From contig BLAL01000259.1 of the NCBI GenBank assembly GCA_015698045.1, positions 1,240,001 to 1,304,000 on the forward strand: a stretch of DNA of 64,000 nucleotides, given 5' to 3'. The notes under the pieces are model-generated. The model was not told the origin of the DNA, did no database searches, and was given only the letters and a program-made list of their open reading frames with translations. Positions 1 to 11,344 of the stretch are shown in pieces (the stretch's first letter is position 1; each line of letters opens with the position of its first letter). The stretch comes from Rhizophagus clarus (lineage: Eukaryota; Glomeromycota; Glomeromycetes; Glomerales; Glomeraceae). The position numbers and the translations under genes were made by a program.

Positions 1-2433
1 AAATTCTGAAATTCTACCACATCTGCGCAATCGTCTAAAGTCATGAACGAAATTATCCGGTTGACATGTAATTCCAAGCATAAGACCATTCAAAAAGACC
101 ATATATGCGTTTTTACGATATAACTCAGCACCAGTCAAACTATTAACATCTAAAGACAAAAATTAATATTTTATCTCATTATTATAATGATTTAAATTTT
201 TGAATTTTGTTCTCAAAACTTATTTATAAATTATACCTTCTATACCAAGATTGAAAGCTAATCGTCTTAATGGTTGTTCTTCATCATCAGTTGTAATGTG
301 CGTCATCAAAGCAAGATTCTTAACTAATCCACAAGCTTCACCTTCAGGTGTGTCTGCAGGACATAACATTCCCCATTGCGAAGGCTAAAAGCCCAAATAT
401 AATTTGATCAAGTTATTTCTGATCTGAAAGGAAATTTAAAGGACTGACTTTCAAAAATTTCCATTTGTTATTCCGTTATCAAACTTAGAAAGAAAACTCA
501 CCTGAAGTGCTCTAGGTCCACTAACTTTTCTCGTTTTTTCATATTGTGATGTTATTCTGGTCATTGTTCCTAATGCTGCAATATAACTTAATCTGCTAAG
601 AACGTGTGTTATTCCAGCTCTTTCCATTTTAAACCGTTTTAATGTCCAGTTTCCTGTAGCTATAGCTCTTACGAATCCGTTAGTTATACTATCACCATGT
701 TGCATTAACTGTTTATGGGCATCAAATTCTGTAGCTCGGTTAGGTTTTTTCAGTAATTTATCAATGTTCATCTTTAAATCAAAGTTAAATTTTTTGAATA
801 AATCCTCAAATAACAATGATAACAAAGATCCAGCTCTAAATTGAAAATCAAGACAAATTAAAACTTAAAATTCAAAAATTTAATAATTTACAAAATTAAC
901 TCACAATTCCAGTCTCTTATTTCCAACATAGTCTCGATCATCAACCAAATTTTCATTAGCTAAGGCCATTAAAACTCTTCGAATCATAATAGCTATATAA
1001 ATACATTTTGGTTGAAAGTTCAAATCCTTGACTGGTACATGAGCAAGTACTACCGTTGATAACACTTCTAATGCTTCTTCTGCCATAGGTCTCCTGACAT
1101 TTGCAATTTTTCTTGTTACTTTAACTTTACTTCCAATATAATCTAATGCTTGTTTTTGTGTAAATATTTTCATTTTTGCACATTGTTCAATATTTGGCGA
1201 AAACATGTTTAAAAAGATCTGGTTTCCTCCTGAAATAAGTTGTGATATTTCTTTATCTGATTGAATTCCCATTGCCTGAAACAAGAAAGTAAATATAAAA
1301 ACCAAGAGATCCTGAATAATTATAAAGTGAGTTATTCTTTACCTTCATTACTATTACAATAGGAATTTCTTCTGATATAGAATTATGTTTCAAAGTTATT
1401 TTATCATTTTTTGCATCATTCTTCGCTACTATATATGTCTTACTTTTTCTTTCGTGAGTTGAACTATAAATAACAATTTAAAGCATCAACAACTTTGAAA
1501 TTACTTGAGGAATAGAAAAATAATATTGAAAAACATAAATAACCTTGTGACATAAGCCTGCACAAGACCTTTTTTGTCGCCTTCAACGATTATACGATTT
1601 TTTGAAAGTTGTTCTTGTATAAGAATGACTTTCTCTGTACCTTTTATGATAAAATAACCACCTATAAAATAATTCACAATTAATTTGTAAAATTTTCTCT
1701 CAGAATACATCAGACAAAAACATACAAACCTGGATCTAACGGACATTCAAACATCTTTGCCAGTTCAGCTTCTGACTTTCCAGTTAATACACATTTGGAA
1801 CTCCTAAGCATAATTGGCATTTTACCAATAATGGTATTTTTACGCACAACTCTTTTCTTTCCACGAACATATTCTATATCAACACAAATATTACCAGAAT
1901 ATGTTAAATCTCTTAATCTGCATTCATGTGGTGTAAATACATTCGTATGTGTCTCATGATCTGTATCAGGCCTTTCGGGTGGTCCAACTCTAATATCAAG
2001 ATATCTGTATTAAAAATAATAATACGAAGTATTAATTTCAAATTGGAAGAAAATTTGATTAAGAGACTTATTTACTTTAACCAGAATGACGGATCCACAT
2101 CAGAAGTAATCATTTCATTCGTTCGAACTATCTTTCTTAATTCGGTTTCAACAAAATAATTATAAGAATCAATATGCTGTTTAACTAATCCTTTAACTTT
2201 AAGAAAAGCAGGTAAAAGTTGCCATTTATCCTAATAAATAAATATTTAATTTACAATTTAGTTATCAAGTAAAACGATGAAAACATCAAAGATTAAATAC
2301 TTGCTTCGACTTCTTTGACAGGATCAGTTAACTTTTTGCCAGCATAATTAGTTTTCTTTAGGTTTTCAAAAGCTTCTTCGGAAGTATCAGATCTAACATC
2401 GTCAGCAAAAGTAACAGTTTTCTTGCCCAACAT
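1..2433 (-). CDS. RPC2: RNA polymerase III second-largest subunit (RPC2), 5' part, cut by window edge
   Basis: Second-largest catalytic subunit of RNA polymerase III, which makes tRNA and 5S rRNA in the nucleus. Nine exons are readable on the minus strand: about 2311-2433, 2076-2230, 2004-1730, 1661-1544, 1463-1343, 1275-905, 835-502, 384-237 and 149-1. They encode roughly the first 600 of about 1130 residues. Family stretches include [18 protein letters not shown] near the N terminus, [18 protein letters not shown], and SGPRALQ joined to [20 protein letters not shown], which together favour RPC2 over RPB2 or RPA2. All junctions from exon 2 on keep frame. The first intron is uncertain: the best-looking donor (GTATTT at 2300) gives the wrong phase, while GT at 2310 keeps frame as LTDPVKE then DKWQLL. 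The C-terminal half and stop lie outside the window. CACGTG sits 131 bp upstream of the ATG. Confidence 0.95.
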
Positions 2434-2563
2434 TTTTTAACCGTCAGTTAAATTTTAAAAAACCAAATTGTAAATCAAGATGGAAATCTCAGATGTGATT
2501 ATGTATAAAATTTTACATTTATTTTGATTGGTTGATTACATAGCCGAAACAAATTTTGATTAT

Positions 2564-2569
2564 CACGTG
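2564..2569. promoter_or_regulatory. CACGTG box upstream of RPC2
   Basis: The palindrome ATCACGTGAT (core 2564-2569) lies 131 bp upstream of the RPC2 start codon. The same core occurs in the spacers upstream of eL34 (61683-61688) and PRP4 (57054-57059). In yeasts the bHLH factor Cbf1 and relatives bind RTCACGTG; a role here is inference. Confidence 0.4.
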
Positions 2570-2609
2570 ATTTAGACTATTAAGTTAATTATTTTATATT
2601 TAATATACT

Positions 2610-2898
2610 AAAGAGAAGCATAACCCATGAGTTAGGAATTCACATAGTTTTCCATTAATAACTCATGGGTCCCCTTTCATGGCGAAAGTTTTTACAGTTT
2701 ATTTTTTATATACATTTTAGTCTTGTACTTATATGATGTATAACTGTATTTGTGGTACCCACCTGTAAAAATAAAATAAAAAATAAAGAGAAGCATAACC
2801 CTAAGTGATTTGTGCTGTCACATATTTATGTACTGGGTGATCCCGGACTTACTTTCCATTCTTTTAAAAAAAAAAAAAGAAAAAAGAGAAGCATAACC
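2610..2898 (+). repeat. Two abutting short poly-A-tailed retroposon-like inserts sharing one target duplication
   Basis: The 16-mer AAAGAGAAGCATAACC occurs three times, at 2610-2625, 2785-2800 and 2883-2898. It brackets two unrelated inserts: A at 2626-2784 (159 bp) and B at 2801-2882 (82 bp). Both end in an A-rich tail just before the next copy. Insert A opens with a perfect 11-bp hairpin (arms 2624-2634 and 2659-2669, CCCATGAGTTA against TAACTCATGGG). The pattern is that of target-site duplications made by target-primed reverse transcription, with the second insertion reusing the duplicated site. The source RNAs were not recognised. The block lies upstream of RPC2. Confidence 0.6.
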
Positions 2899-3671
2899 TG
2901 AGAGAACTTGAATGTTTTGAAATTTAAAGATCATTTTTATATTTTCAATCATTTCTCTAATACAAAAAAAAAATAAAATTTAAATGACTTTATAGTTACA
3001 AATGTAACTTAGATATCTTTAGATATCTATATTTTATATGATTTATATATGTTGTTAAACTTGTAATGAAATAAAAATATGAGGGGGGGATGTTAAACAG
3101 ATAATCTACTTGGTCCGACCTTATTATTAATGTAACAATTTACATTTATATGTTTACCAGAATTAAGATAATTTTGACCATAAGTGAAATGACAAATGAC
3201 GTTGTCATTTCATTCCTAATGTTGGCCAATATTATAGTTCTGGCCTGCGCTTTATTTTTATTTTTATTTTTCACATGACAAGATATACACTATTTTATTG
3301 TTATTCAATTTGATATGCAATTTTTGGAATAAGTATTTTATCCATATTATTGAAGTTTTATGGCCATTTTTAATAGACAAAAGGAATTAATTTTTTTTTT
3401 ATTAATAACTTCACAATCACTGTTAAAATGTATATTTCTTTAATAATAACATGAAATCCATTAAGCTTTTCCAAATAAATATTTGATCCAAAACTTGTAA
3501 CTATTAAATCTAAGAAGGAATGTAATAAAAGTAATAATTTAATATAATCAAGTCTTGTTATATAATAATATACTCGTGTCATTAAATAGAATTTGAGATT
3601 TTTTTCTTAATTAAATCATCTAAATTTTTAACTCTTCTTATTTTTTCTATTATAATAGTAATAATAAAATA
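2899..3671. other. AT-rich spacer between RPC2 and the epsin gene
   Basis: This is upstream of RPC2 and downstream of the epsin gene. I see A/T runs, a G7 tract near 3084 and one TGGCCAATATTA motif near 3223, but no ORF with coding character and no RNA gene. Confidence 0.5.
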
Positions 3672-5742
3672 TCACAATAATAAATCAAACGAATCTTGTT
3701 GTTTTTGTTGAGAATTAAGTTGAGTGTTATGGTGAATAGGTTGTTGTACTTGCTGTGCAGTAGCCCAGGTTCCTTTAACTGCCCAAGATGTAGAGTCAGC
3801 TTGTGCAAGAGAATTCATTGTTGGCTTAGAAGACTGTTTTGTATTGCTGGGCTCTTTTCCCAATGAATCCAAAGATACAAGATTAGATGCCCATATATCA
3901 TTAGATTTCAAGTTGGGGAAAGCCGTATTTTGGTTTGTGGTGTTCTGTAAATATGCAGATTTTTTATATATATTTTTTTTTTGTTTAAAAAAAAACAAAC
4001 TTCTATTAAAGAAGATGCTTTGCAACAATTTTAAATTGCTTACCTGCTTCGGTGTAGTTGGTGAAATAGGTTTTGTTGTATTGAAAACATTGATAGGTTG
4101 TGAGATATTTGATGTAGAGGAAGGTTTTTGTGTGTTAATTGGTAAATTTGTAGATGGCGGTGTAGATACAGGACCAAGAAAATCATCAAGTAAATTATTG
4201 TTGATTCCAGAAGAAACATTTACGTTAGGTTGAAATGATGATTGTACATTTGAAGTAGGCTGAACTAATTTTAAATTTGTGATTGGTTGAATTGAAGAAA
4301 CTGGACTGTTTTGAAGTCCTGAAGACTGAGAAATTGATGATCTTTGAGATGATGGCATAGGTGGCGCGCTTTGAAAATCTTGGAAATCGTCATCTATGAG
4401 AATTTTTTTTTTTAAAAAAAAAGATAAATATGGATACAAATATGATGATAACGTTTTGAAAGTAAAATATAACGTATTCTTTTCCTTACCGAAATCATTG
4501 GAAGTAGTTTGATTGGAAGTAGTTGAAGCAACAGGAGGATCATCAAAATCAAATAAATTTACTTCTTTCTGTTGTTGTTCAGATGAGCCGTTAGAATTAG
4601 AGGTGACTGATTCTGACGTCTTTTTAAGTGAAGATATGCTTGATCGATTATTATTTCCAAGACTCGATCTTCTATCATCTGATGGAGAAATCCTTCCAGA
4701 CCTATAATCACTTTGCCATTGTGTATCATAATCATCATATCTGGAACGAGATCTCTCCTCATCTAAGCAGTAACAAATGTTTTCATATATTACATTTTTA
4801 TAAATAAAAACTGATTATTTAAAATTGAGATGATACTCACAATAACTACTGTATGAATCGTTTCCGAATCCTCCATAACGGGATGATCCACCATTAAAAC
4901 TTCCACTAAAACCTCCATAACCAAGTGAGTCTGAGCTAACGCCAGTGAATTTAGTTCTATTTGCTTTTGCCTTTTTACGTTCTTGTCTAATTTTTTCGAT
5001 ATCGTTTAGAAGTTCTGCAAGTTCTTTTGACCGGTTACGAACTAAATATACATATATATATTAATTATTTGAAAAATTATTCGGTGACCAACAAAAATGT
5101 TTCCCTAACTGTTTAATCCTTGATCTTTTCCTTTTTCATCAAAATAAGAGAAATTTTTCAAAACTTTAATAGTTCCCATATGTGCTCGAGCATCATCAAC
5201 AACTCTTTCAGATCCATGTTTCACGAGATATTCAAGCAATTGAAGAGCCTGTTAAAATTAACAAATAATTTTGAATTAATTATTTATCCAATGAAACATC
5301 AATTAATTAAAGTGGTTACCTTATAAATTTGTCTCCATTGCCTCGCTTCTTTTTCTGTAAATCGTTTATAAATTGTTGGCATGATCTCATTAAAATGTGT
5401 GCTTCAATTAAAAATGAAGGCAAAACAATAAATTTCCCAGTTGCATAAATAAAAAAAAAAATTATTCCAACAAACCAACTTAATATCATTATAACTTACT
5501 AATTATAGGTACCTTGGGCAATTTCTTGCATCAAAGTACTGCTAGCACCCCAAGGTTCATTATTGGTGGCCTCACGAACTTTGGCCTCCATTTCAGTATA
5601 GTTCATCACGACATTCTTACTAACAAACACTTTTTAACAATCTATTTGAAAAATATAACTTACAATGTATATAATAAAAAACTTACACTTTATTAAATAC
5701 ATCTTTAACATCCCAAAGAGTTATATTATTTAATTGGTCCAT
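3672..5742 (-). CDS. ENT3: Epsin-like clathrin adaptor with ENTH domain (Ent3/epsinR type)
   Basis: ENTH-domain adaptor of the epsinR/Ent3 class, expected to bind phosphoinositides and clathrin/AP-1/GGA at the trans-Golgi and endosomes. Eight exons (minus strand): 5742-5687, 5619-5500, 5401-5320, 5248-5110, 5041-4841, 4762-4490, 4393-4044, 3944-3672. These sum to 1494 nt, or 497 residues plus TGA, with every junction in phase. The ENTH domain fills about residues 1-140: WDVKDVFNKVKNVVMNYTEME, then EATNNEPWGASSTLMQEIAQ, then ALQLLEYLVKHGSERVV. A low-complexity Ser/Gly/Gln tail follows. Near residues 290-298 it carries DDDFQDFQ, resembling the acidic-phenylalanine motifs that bind gamma-ear domains. 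Near the middle is LLDDFLG, and the C terminus is DSFDLLL, clathrin-box-like. These motifs favour Ent3/epsinR over plasma-membrane Ent1/2, and no ubiquitin-interacting motif was seen. Confidence 0.93.
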
Positions 5743-6967
5743 GACTGAAATTTTTGATTATCGTTTCGAAGTTTAAAACTTTTGAAGTTTGATTTTTACT
5801 TTTTTTTTTACTTTTTTACTGGTGGCTGTGTCACTCGCAGCTTTAATTGCTATTTTTAACACATTTTTTTAGTTGAGGCTCATCAATTTGCTTTTTGATA
5901 TTGACTAAATCTGGCTAAGACCAAAACGGCCTGTATTATAGTCACCTCCAATTAGTAATTTCGCTTCTCATATCGCCAAAAGACTTGTTTAAATTAATTT
6001 ATATCTAATTCATTAGCCTTTATTAATAAATGTCAGCTTTCTTGTTTGGAATTGTGGAAGTTGCAATTTTGGGTCAGTAGTTCGTTGTCAACAATTCAGA
6101 TGCAACGAATATTTACATACTACGATAAGTATTGTTCCGACAATTCTTGCCGAAAATGATTTTACAATTAGTCTGAAATTTCAAATTTACCAAAGTTCAG
6201 TGAAACACAGCCACCTTTAAAAATCCTTTCTTTATATTTTCACGTGACTTGTATCAAAATTTGTTCCGACCATAGGTGAACAAAATGAACTCGTAATATC
6301 ATGGGAGTCAACGACATATTTGCACATATTACCCTATATTTTTCATCATCCGAATTACGTACAAAACATACGGTAATAATGGTCAATAAAAGGTGTTATT
6401 TGAGAAGGCATCTAGCACAAGAGTGTATGAATGATAAGTTATAACAGATAGGTCTAATTACTCTTTAGGTACAGATAATAAACGTACTACATTTTATTTT
6501 AACAATTTATTCGATATCTTCTGAAAATTGTTATAGAAATAGAATTTGAATTATGCTCAGTTGGTGCTCTTGGATAAGAAGTTTACTATGACGATTCTCA
6601 GTTATTATGTTAAAGGGGTATAATATTAATACCAAGAAGAAAAGATGATAAAAGAATTAAATTAGTATTGTTATTACAAAAAAATTCTTTAATTCTTTCT
6701 TAACAATTTACTTTTTTTATTAAAATTTACTTTTGTTATTGCTCTTTAATTGTTCATCTTAACAAAATGAAAAGATTGAAACATACAATATGAAAAACAT
6801 CACTTTATTCTAATTAACTTAGTAATTACAACTAGGAAAATGGGGTTTACATAATTATAACCAAATTTTAAAAATTCAGTACAGTAAATAGCCCTTCTAG
6901 ACTTATTCATAAAATGCTATTAATGTCAATAATTTAATATAATTTATAAAAAAATAAAAAGTTTTTA
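5743..6967. other. Spacer between the epsin gene and PRP2
   Basis: About 1.2 kb with no convincing ORF. It holds the promoter side of the epsin gene, a candidate MITE (5820-6217) and a CACGTG core at 6241-6246. The region 6700-6967 next to the PRP2 stop is AT-rich and likely holds its 3' UTR. Confidence 0.5.
5820..6217. mobile_element. Candidate MITE with GGTGGCTGTGT inverted ends
   Basis: GGTGGCTGTGTCAC near 5821 and its near reverse complement (GTGAAACACAGCCACC) near 6202-6217 face each other about 400 bp apart. The span has no ORF. Such short inverted ends around a non-coding stretch fit a MITE, but no target duplication is evident. It sits about 80 bp upstream of the epsin start codon. 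Confidence 0.35.
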
Positions 6968-9900
6968 TTAAAATCTTGATGATGATGAGCTTGCAGCTTG
7001 ATGATTCTTCGGCATTTTCTTTTTTGAATCTAATTTTTCTAATTCAGCTTTTGTATAACAAGTAGGGGCAGCCTCTACTAGCCATTGAGGTTGAATTTCC
7101 ATAACTTGTCTCATATAATCTTTCTGGGTAGCAACTAATTCATAATAAAGTACCCATTTTGGTGGTGTTTGAAATAATGAACTACTTGGATGAATATATA
7201 TTCTCCTTCCAGCTTCTCCAAATTTGATCTTTTGATAAGAATCACCAAATGGTAATAATCTTGCTGTATTCATAAAAAATCCTGCAACAAAAGATTTTTG
7301 TATAGGAACAATATCAGCAGGATTTGGATTCGATTCCAACTTAACTTCAGTACGTTCGCATAATGTGACAAGTTGATCTCGAACATCTCGTGCTCGTGTC
7401 ATTGAACGATATACGATGAAATTCTCATGGCACCAGTGCAATGAGTAATTTGTATCGACCCATTGTTCCCAAACGTTTAATAAGGTGAGGTGATCTCCGC
7501 CAGGCTTTGTAAAGTTTTGGCGTGCTTTATCAGCATGAAATTTTTTATCTTTTGGTCGATAGAAAACTGAACTTTGAACATTAAGCATACTTATAATTGA
7601 TATGACATCTTCAGAACAATGATATTTTTCTGAACCTATAATAGTTTTAGATAACATAGGATCTAATGGATATTCCGCCATTCTTCTTCCCAATTTTGTT
7701 AATTCTCCTTCATTATTTAGTGCGCCAAGATCTGACAAATCTTTAAGAGCTGAAATAAGAGCTTGCTCGTGAGGAGGATCCATAAATTCGAAACTCATAA
7801 CGTCACGAATACCAATGCTCTTTAGTGTTAATACTACATTCCCTAAATTAGTCCTTTTAATTTCGGGAACGTTATTCTCTTCCATTTCATTTGCATACGC
7901 ATGTTTCGTGTACAATCTGAAACAATGTCCTGGTCCGACACGACCAGCTCTTCCTGCGCGCTGTGTTGCTGAAGCCCTCGAACAAGTAACAACTTCTAAT
8001 GTTTCTAAACGTGTTTTTGCGCTATAAAAATTTTGCTTTACAAATCCTGGATCAATAACAAATGAGACACCATCAATAGTAATGGATGTTTCTGCAATAT
8101 TTGTGGCTAATATCACTTTTCGAGCACCAGGCGGTGTTGGTTCAAATATTTTTCCCTGCATATCGGGAGGAAGATTAGCATAAATCGGACATATTATAAG
8201 TTCTCTTATTTTGCTACCTAAAACCCTACAAGCTTGTTGCAAACTTTCTTGTACAGTCTCGATTTCCTCTTGGCCCGTTAAGAAGACCAATATGTCACCT
8301 TTTTGCTGAGTAATATGTAATTGCATCACAGTTGTTACAGCGGCTCCAATATAATTTGCTTCGGGAGATTTTGTATAGCAGATTTGGACTGGATAAGGCT
8401 TTCCTGGAATCGAAAAAATCGGAGCTCCATCAAAATAATCTGCAAATTTTTGAGCATCTAATGTAGCACTAGAGATTAAAAGTTTTAGATCGGGCCTACT
8501 ACGGGCAATATCTTTAACCAATCCAAAGAGAACATCAGTATGTAAAGTTCTCTCGTGAGCTTCATCTATAATAAGGCAGTTATATCCGTCTAATAAAGGT
8601 TCAGTCAGGAATTCACGAAGTAACATACCATCTGTCATATACTTAATTATAGTCTTATCAGACGTACAATCTTCAAATCGAATTGAATAACCAACCTCAT
8701 ATCCAAGTTTAACACCCATTTCCTCAGATACACGAGCAGCTACACTCATAGCAGCAACCCTTCTAGGTTGTGTACAGCCGATTTTTTTACCGCCCTTGGT
8801 ATAACCTGCTTCATAAAGATATTGCGGTAACTGAGTGGTTTTACCAGAACCTGTCTCTCCTACAATTACTAAAACTTGAAATTCTTCTATAGCATTAAGT
8901 AAATCATCACGAAATACATAAATTGGCAAAGATTTGCGAGTTTCTTCAATCGTCTTTGCTTTCTTTTCAGCTTCATCAATTTTGGCTATTATTTCATCAT
9001 CCTTGTTATTTGATTTCCAATCCCAATTTAAAAATTCTATAGCTTGATCGTCGAAGACATATTCATATTGTTCTTCTTGCTTAATTCTATCTTGAGCTCC
9101 GACTTTTAATTGTGATTTTACGATCTGATTTTGTTCCCATTGATCCTGATCTGTAACAAACCTATTCTGATCACGATCTTCTTCATAGCGCTGATAAAGA
9201 ACCGATTCTTTTTTTTTTTTATCTATTTTCCCTTTCTCTGTAATATAATCCTCCGGCATAGCATAATCATCTGTTTTTCCAGAAAGACTTAGCCTTTCCT
9301 TTGTTAATCTCAAAGTTTCTTTTTTCAATTCAAGTTCTTTTCTCTCTTTTTTAGTAAGTTTTTCATCTTTAAACAAAATATCTTCATCAAGAATTCCCAG
9401 TTCTAACATTTTCATTTGTTTATCAGTACGATCCCTTAAATATTCTTGGCGAGACCGTTCACGAATGTCTGGCAAAACCTTCCTACGAGCTTCTGCATCA
9501 TCTGCAAGATTACGCCTTTTGGCAGCTTCACTTTCTGCTTTAGATGATCTGTCTTCAACAAGCTTTTTGGTCTTTTCTTTATCCTTTTGTCTTAATCTTT
9601 TAGCAAATTCATCTCTTTCTTTTAAATCTTTAATTTTTTCTTTCACTTCCTTTTCGTATTCATCTTCGGATTCGGAATACCTTGACTTCTCCTTCGACGA
9701 TGAACTTTTAGATTTTTTGTCATCTTGGTCACTTTCCCATGTATCACTTTTTTCTTTTTTACGTAAACTTTTATCCTTTTTAGATTTTTTAGTTTTCTTT
9801 GAAGATGGTTCTTCACCGCTAAATTCGTCAAGAATTAACTTATATGATTTTGACTTTGCCAAAGCTTCTTTAGCTTCTTGTTCTTCTCTTTTTCTTTTTA

Positions 9901-10123
9901 AATAAGTTTCATCTTTTTGAGACTTTTTTCTCGGTACTCGATCAAACAGATCATCAATAAAACGTCGAGCTTCTGCTGTTTGTGGTAACTCAATTAGCTT
10001 ATCTCGTAAAGTTTCCCGAGTACTACAAGATTGTGCTTCAGCAATAATGTAATCCACAAATATCCTTTCGGACATTCCAAGTAACTTTATCACATTGTCG
10101 GAAACCCAAGAACGTAAATCCAT
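6968..10123 (-). CDS. PRP2: DEAH-box spliceosomal RNA helicase PRP2/DHX16
   Basis: ATP-dependent RNA helicase that remodels the activated spliceosome before the first transesterification. Single exon, 1051 residues from the ATG at 10123. The frame stays open 22 codons further upstream, but MDLRSWV matches the family start (short helix then WV). Residues 75-300 are highly charged, K/E/R-rich. The helicase core has GETGSGKT (422-429), TQPRRVAAMSVA, DEAH (520-523), SAT (552-554) and QRAGRAGR (721-728), then the winged-helix, ratchet and OB parts. The C terminus QWLVEAAPTCYTKAELEKL with KKMPK is the DHX16/Prp2 ending, which separates it from Prp16, Prp22 and Prp43. A TCACGTT sequence lies about 70 bp upstream. 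The lack of introns contrasts with the neighbouring genes. Confidence 0.96.
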   Translation of the reverse strand: MDLRSWVSDNVIKLLGMSERIFVDYIIAEAQSCSTRETLRDKLIELPQTAEARRFIDDLFDRVPRKKSQKDETYLKRKREEQEAKEALAKSKSYKLILDEFSGEEPSSKKTKKSKKDKSLRKKEKSDTWESDQDDKKSKSSSSKEKSRYSESEDEYEKEVKEKIKDLKERDEFAKRLRQKDKEKTKKLVEDRSSKAESEAAKRRNLADDAEARRKVLPDIRERSRQEYLRDRTDKQMKMLELGILDEDILFKDEKLTKKERKELELKKETLRLTKERLSLSGKTDDYAMPEDYITEKGKIDKKKKESVLYQRYEEDRDQNRFVTDQDQWEQNQIVKSQLKVGAQDRIKQEEQYEYVFDDQAIEFLNWDWKSNNKDDEIIAKIDEAEKKAKTIEETRKSLPIYVFRDDLLNAIEEFQVLVIVGETGSGKTTQLPQYLYEAGYTKGGKKIGCTQPRRVAAMSVAARVSEEMGVKLGYEVGYSIRFEDCTSDKTIIKYMTDGMLLREFLTEPLLDGYNCLIIDEAHERTLHTDVLFGLVKDIARSRPDLKLLISSATLDAQKFADYFDGAPIFSIPGKPYPVQICYTKSPEANYIGAAVTTVMQLHITQQKGDILVFLTGQEEIETVQESLQQACRVLGSKIRELIICPIYANLPPDMQGKIFEPTPPGARKVILATNIAETSITIDGVSFVIDPGFVKQNFYSAKTRLETLEVVTCSRASATQRAGRAGRVGPGHCFRLYTKHAYANEMEENNVPEIKRTNLGNVVLTLKSIGIRDVMSFEFMDPPHEQALISALKDLSDLGALNNEGELTKLGRRMAEYPLDPMLSKTIIGSEKYHCSEDVISIISMLNVQSSVFYRPKDKKFHADKARQNFTKPGGDHLTLLNVWEQWVDTNYSLHWCHENFIVYRSMTRARDVRDQLVTLCERTEVKLESNPNPADIVPIQKSFVAGFFMNTARLLPFGDSYQKIKFGEAGRRIYIHPSSSLFQTPPKWVLYYELVATQKDYMRQVMEIQPQWLVEAAPTCYTKAELEKLDSKKKMPKNHQAASSSSSRF

Positions 10124-10339
10124 TTTATTTTTTATTTTAACAAAGTTGAGGTTTTGACTAGCAGATCGGTAGCGCAAAACCATCTTCATATTATCACGTT
10201 ATTGCCGATCATTTTACAGTAGCAATTTTTTGCTTAGTAATACAGTTGCAACAATTGCTTAGTAATGCTTACCAATGAAAATCATATCATATATAACTGA
10301 TAATGATTCAAATCGAAAATCGTAAACTACATCTTTCCT

Positions 10340-10843
10340 CTCCTTATATATTTATCCGCACACCAAGCAACTAAGAAACTTGGTATCTCATCAGATACCT
10401 TGTGTCGTTGGTTAAAGCAAGGAAAGATTACTGCTAAAATGTCTCCTTCTGGTACTCATCTTTACAACATATCTTCTATTTTTCCAGAGTTGACTTCACA
10501 AAATGTTAAGACCACCACCACCACCACCAAAAAAGAGTTCCTCTATGCACAGATCTCTAGTGCCAAACAAAAAGGGGATCTTGAATGGCAGAAACAACTC
10601 CTCAGCTCCCATCAGTGATATCAGATCAGGGGTCAACTGGAACTTAAGACCTTATTGGAATGGACAAATTATGGAATGGTCTCAGAAATTGTGGTTACCC
10701 ATCATGACCGATTCTGCTGCTTTGCCTTCAACCTCATCCAGTATATACTTCCCCTCTATAATGCAAAACTCATGGTTCTCTTCAATAATGTGACATCTGA
10801 TGAACATAAATTTTTCCACATCAGCAAATTTAATAAAGTGTAA
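10340..10843 (+). pseudogene. IS607-type serine recombinase (TnpA) relic
   Basis: Decayed copy of a serine recombinase of the IS607 family. From about 10340 one frame reads a MerR-like helix-turn-helix (YLSAHQATKKLGISSDTLCR, then WLKQGKI, and THLYNI). The same frame then gives the start of the resolvase fold, LYAQISSAKQKGDLEWQKQL, where the usual YARVSS arginine is Q. Near 10600 the match jumps frame (ISDIRSGVNW), and again near 10655 (SEIVVTHHDRFCCFAFNLIQ, then NAKLMVLFNN), so there are at least two frameshifts. No ATG starts the first segment. An (ACC)n tract near 10511-10531 adds a Thr run. No partner TnpB/Fanzor gene is visible beside it. The family call rests on my reading of conserved motifs. 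Confidence 0.75.
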
Positions 10844-10951
10844 TATTACAAAAATTTATGCTTACAAAATATTCTGTAAGTTTACAGAACCTTCAAAATA
10901 TTACATAATGTAATATTCTGTAATTTTACATATAATAGTTTATGCATAATA

Positions 10952-11149
10952 CAGTCATTCTTCTTTATAGTCACACCCCTTGAAATCAAAAAAAATGGGT
11001 GTGATTATAAAAAAATCCATATGATGTGGTTATAAAAGTGATTTTTCTATATGTTTATTAATATATTGGATTTAAAATATGGCATGCTTATAAAAAGAGA
11101 TTTTATATGATGCAATTATACAGGAAGTGACTATAAGGGGGATCAACTA
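10952..11149. mobile_element. Pogo-like MITE
   Basis: A non-coding element of 198 bp with inverted ends. CAGTCATTCTTCTTTATAGT at 10952 faces a reverse-complement end at 11149 carrying the same CTTATAGTCAC core. TA dinucleotides at 10950-10951 and 11150-11151 fit the TA target duplication of pogo/Tigger elements. The right end has lost the outermost C. Confidence 0.65.
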
Positions 11150-11344
11150 TATTTCATAGATTTATAATATGTAAATTTATGACTGTATAATACAGTCAAC
11201 TCTCTCTATAGTCACACATTTGGGACAGTCTATATTTGGTGACTATGATGAGATGTGACTATAAGCAATAAAATCTTATAATTAAATCAGTAATTTTGGC
11301 TAGAATTATAAATTGTAATAATTTTGGTTAAATATTCACATCAT

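Noticed and set aside
3844..4233. Plus-strand ORF over the epsin gene
   Set aside because: Shadow of the minus-strand coding exons and of one intron; no independent features.
10124..10189. 22-codon N-terminal extension of PRP2
   Set aside because: The family starts with the short helix and WV seen from ATG 10123; the extension lacks similarity and overlaps promoter-like sequence.
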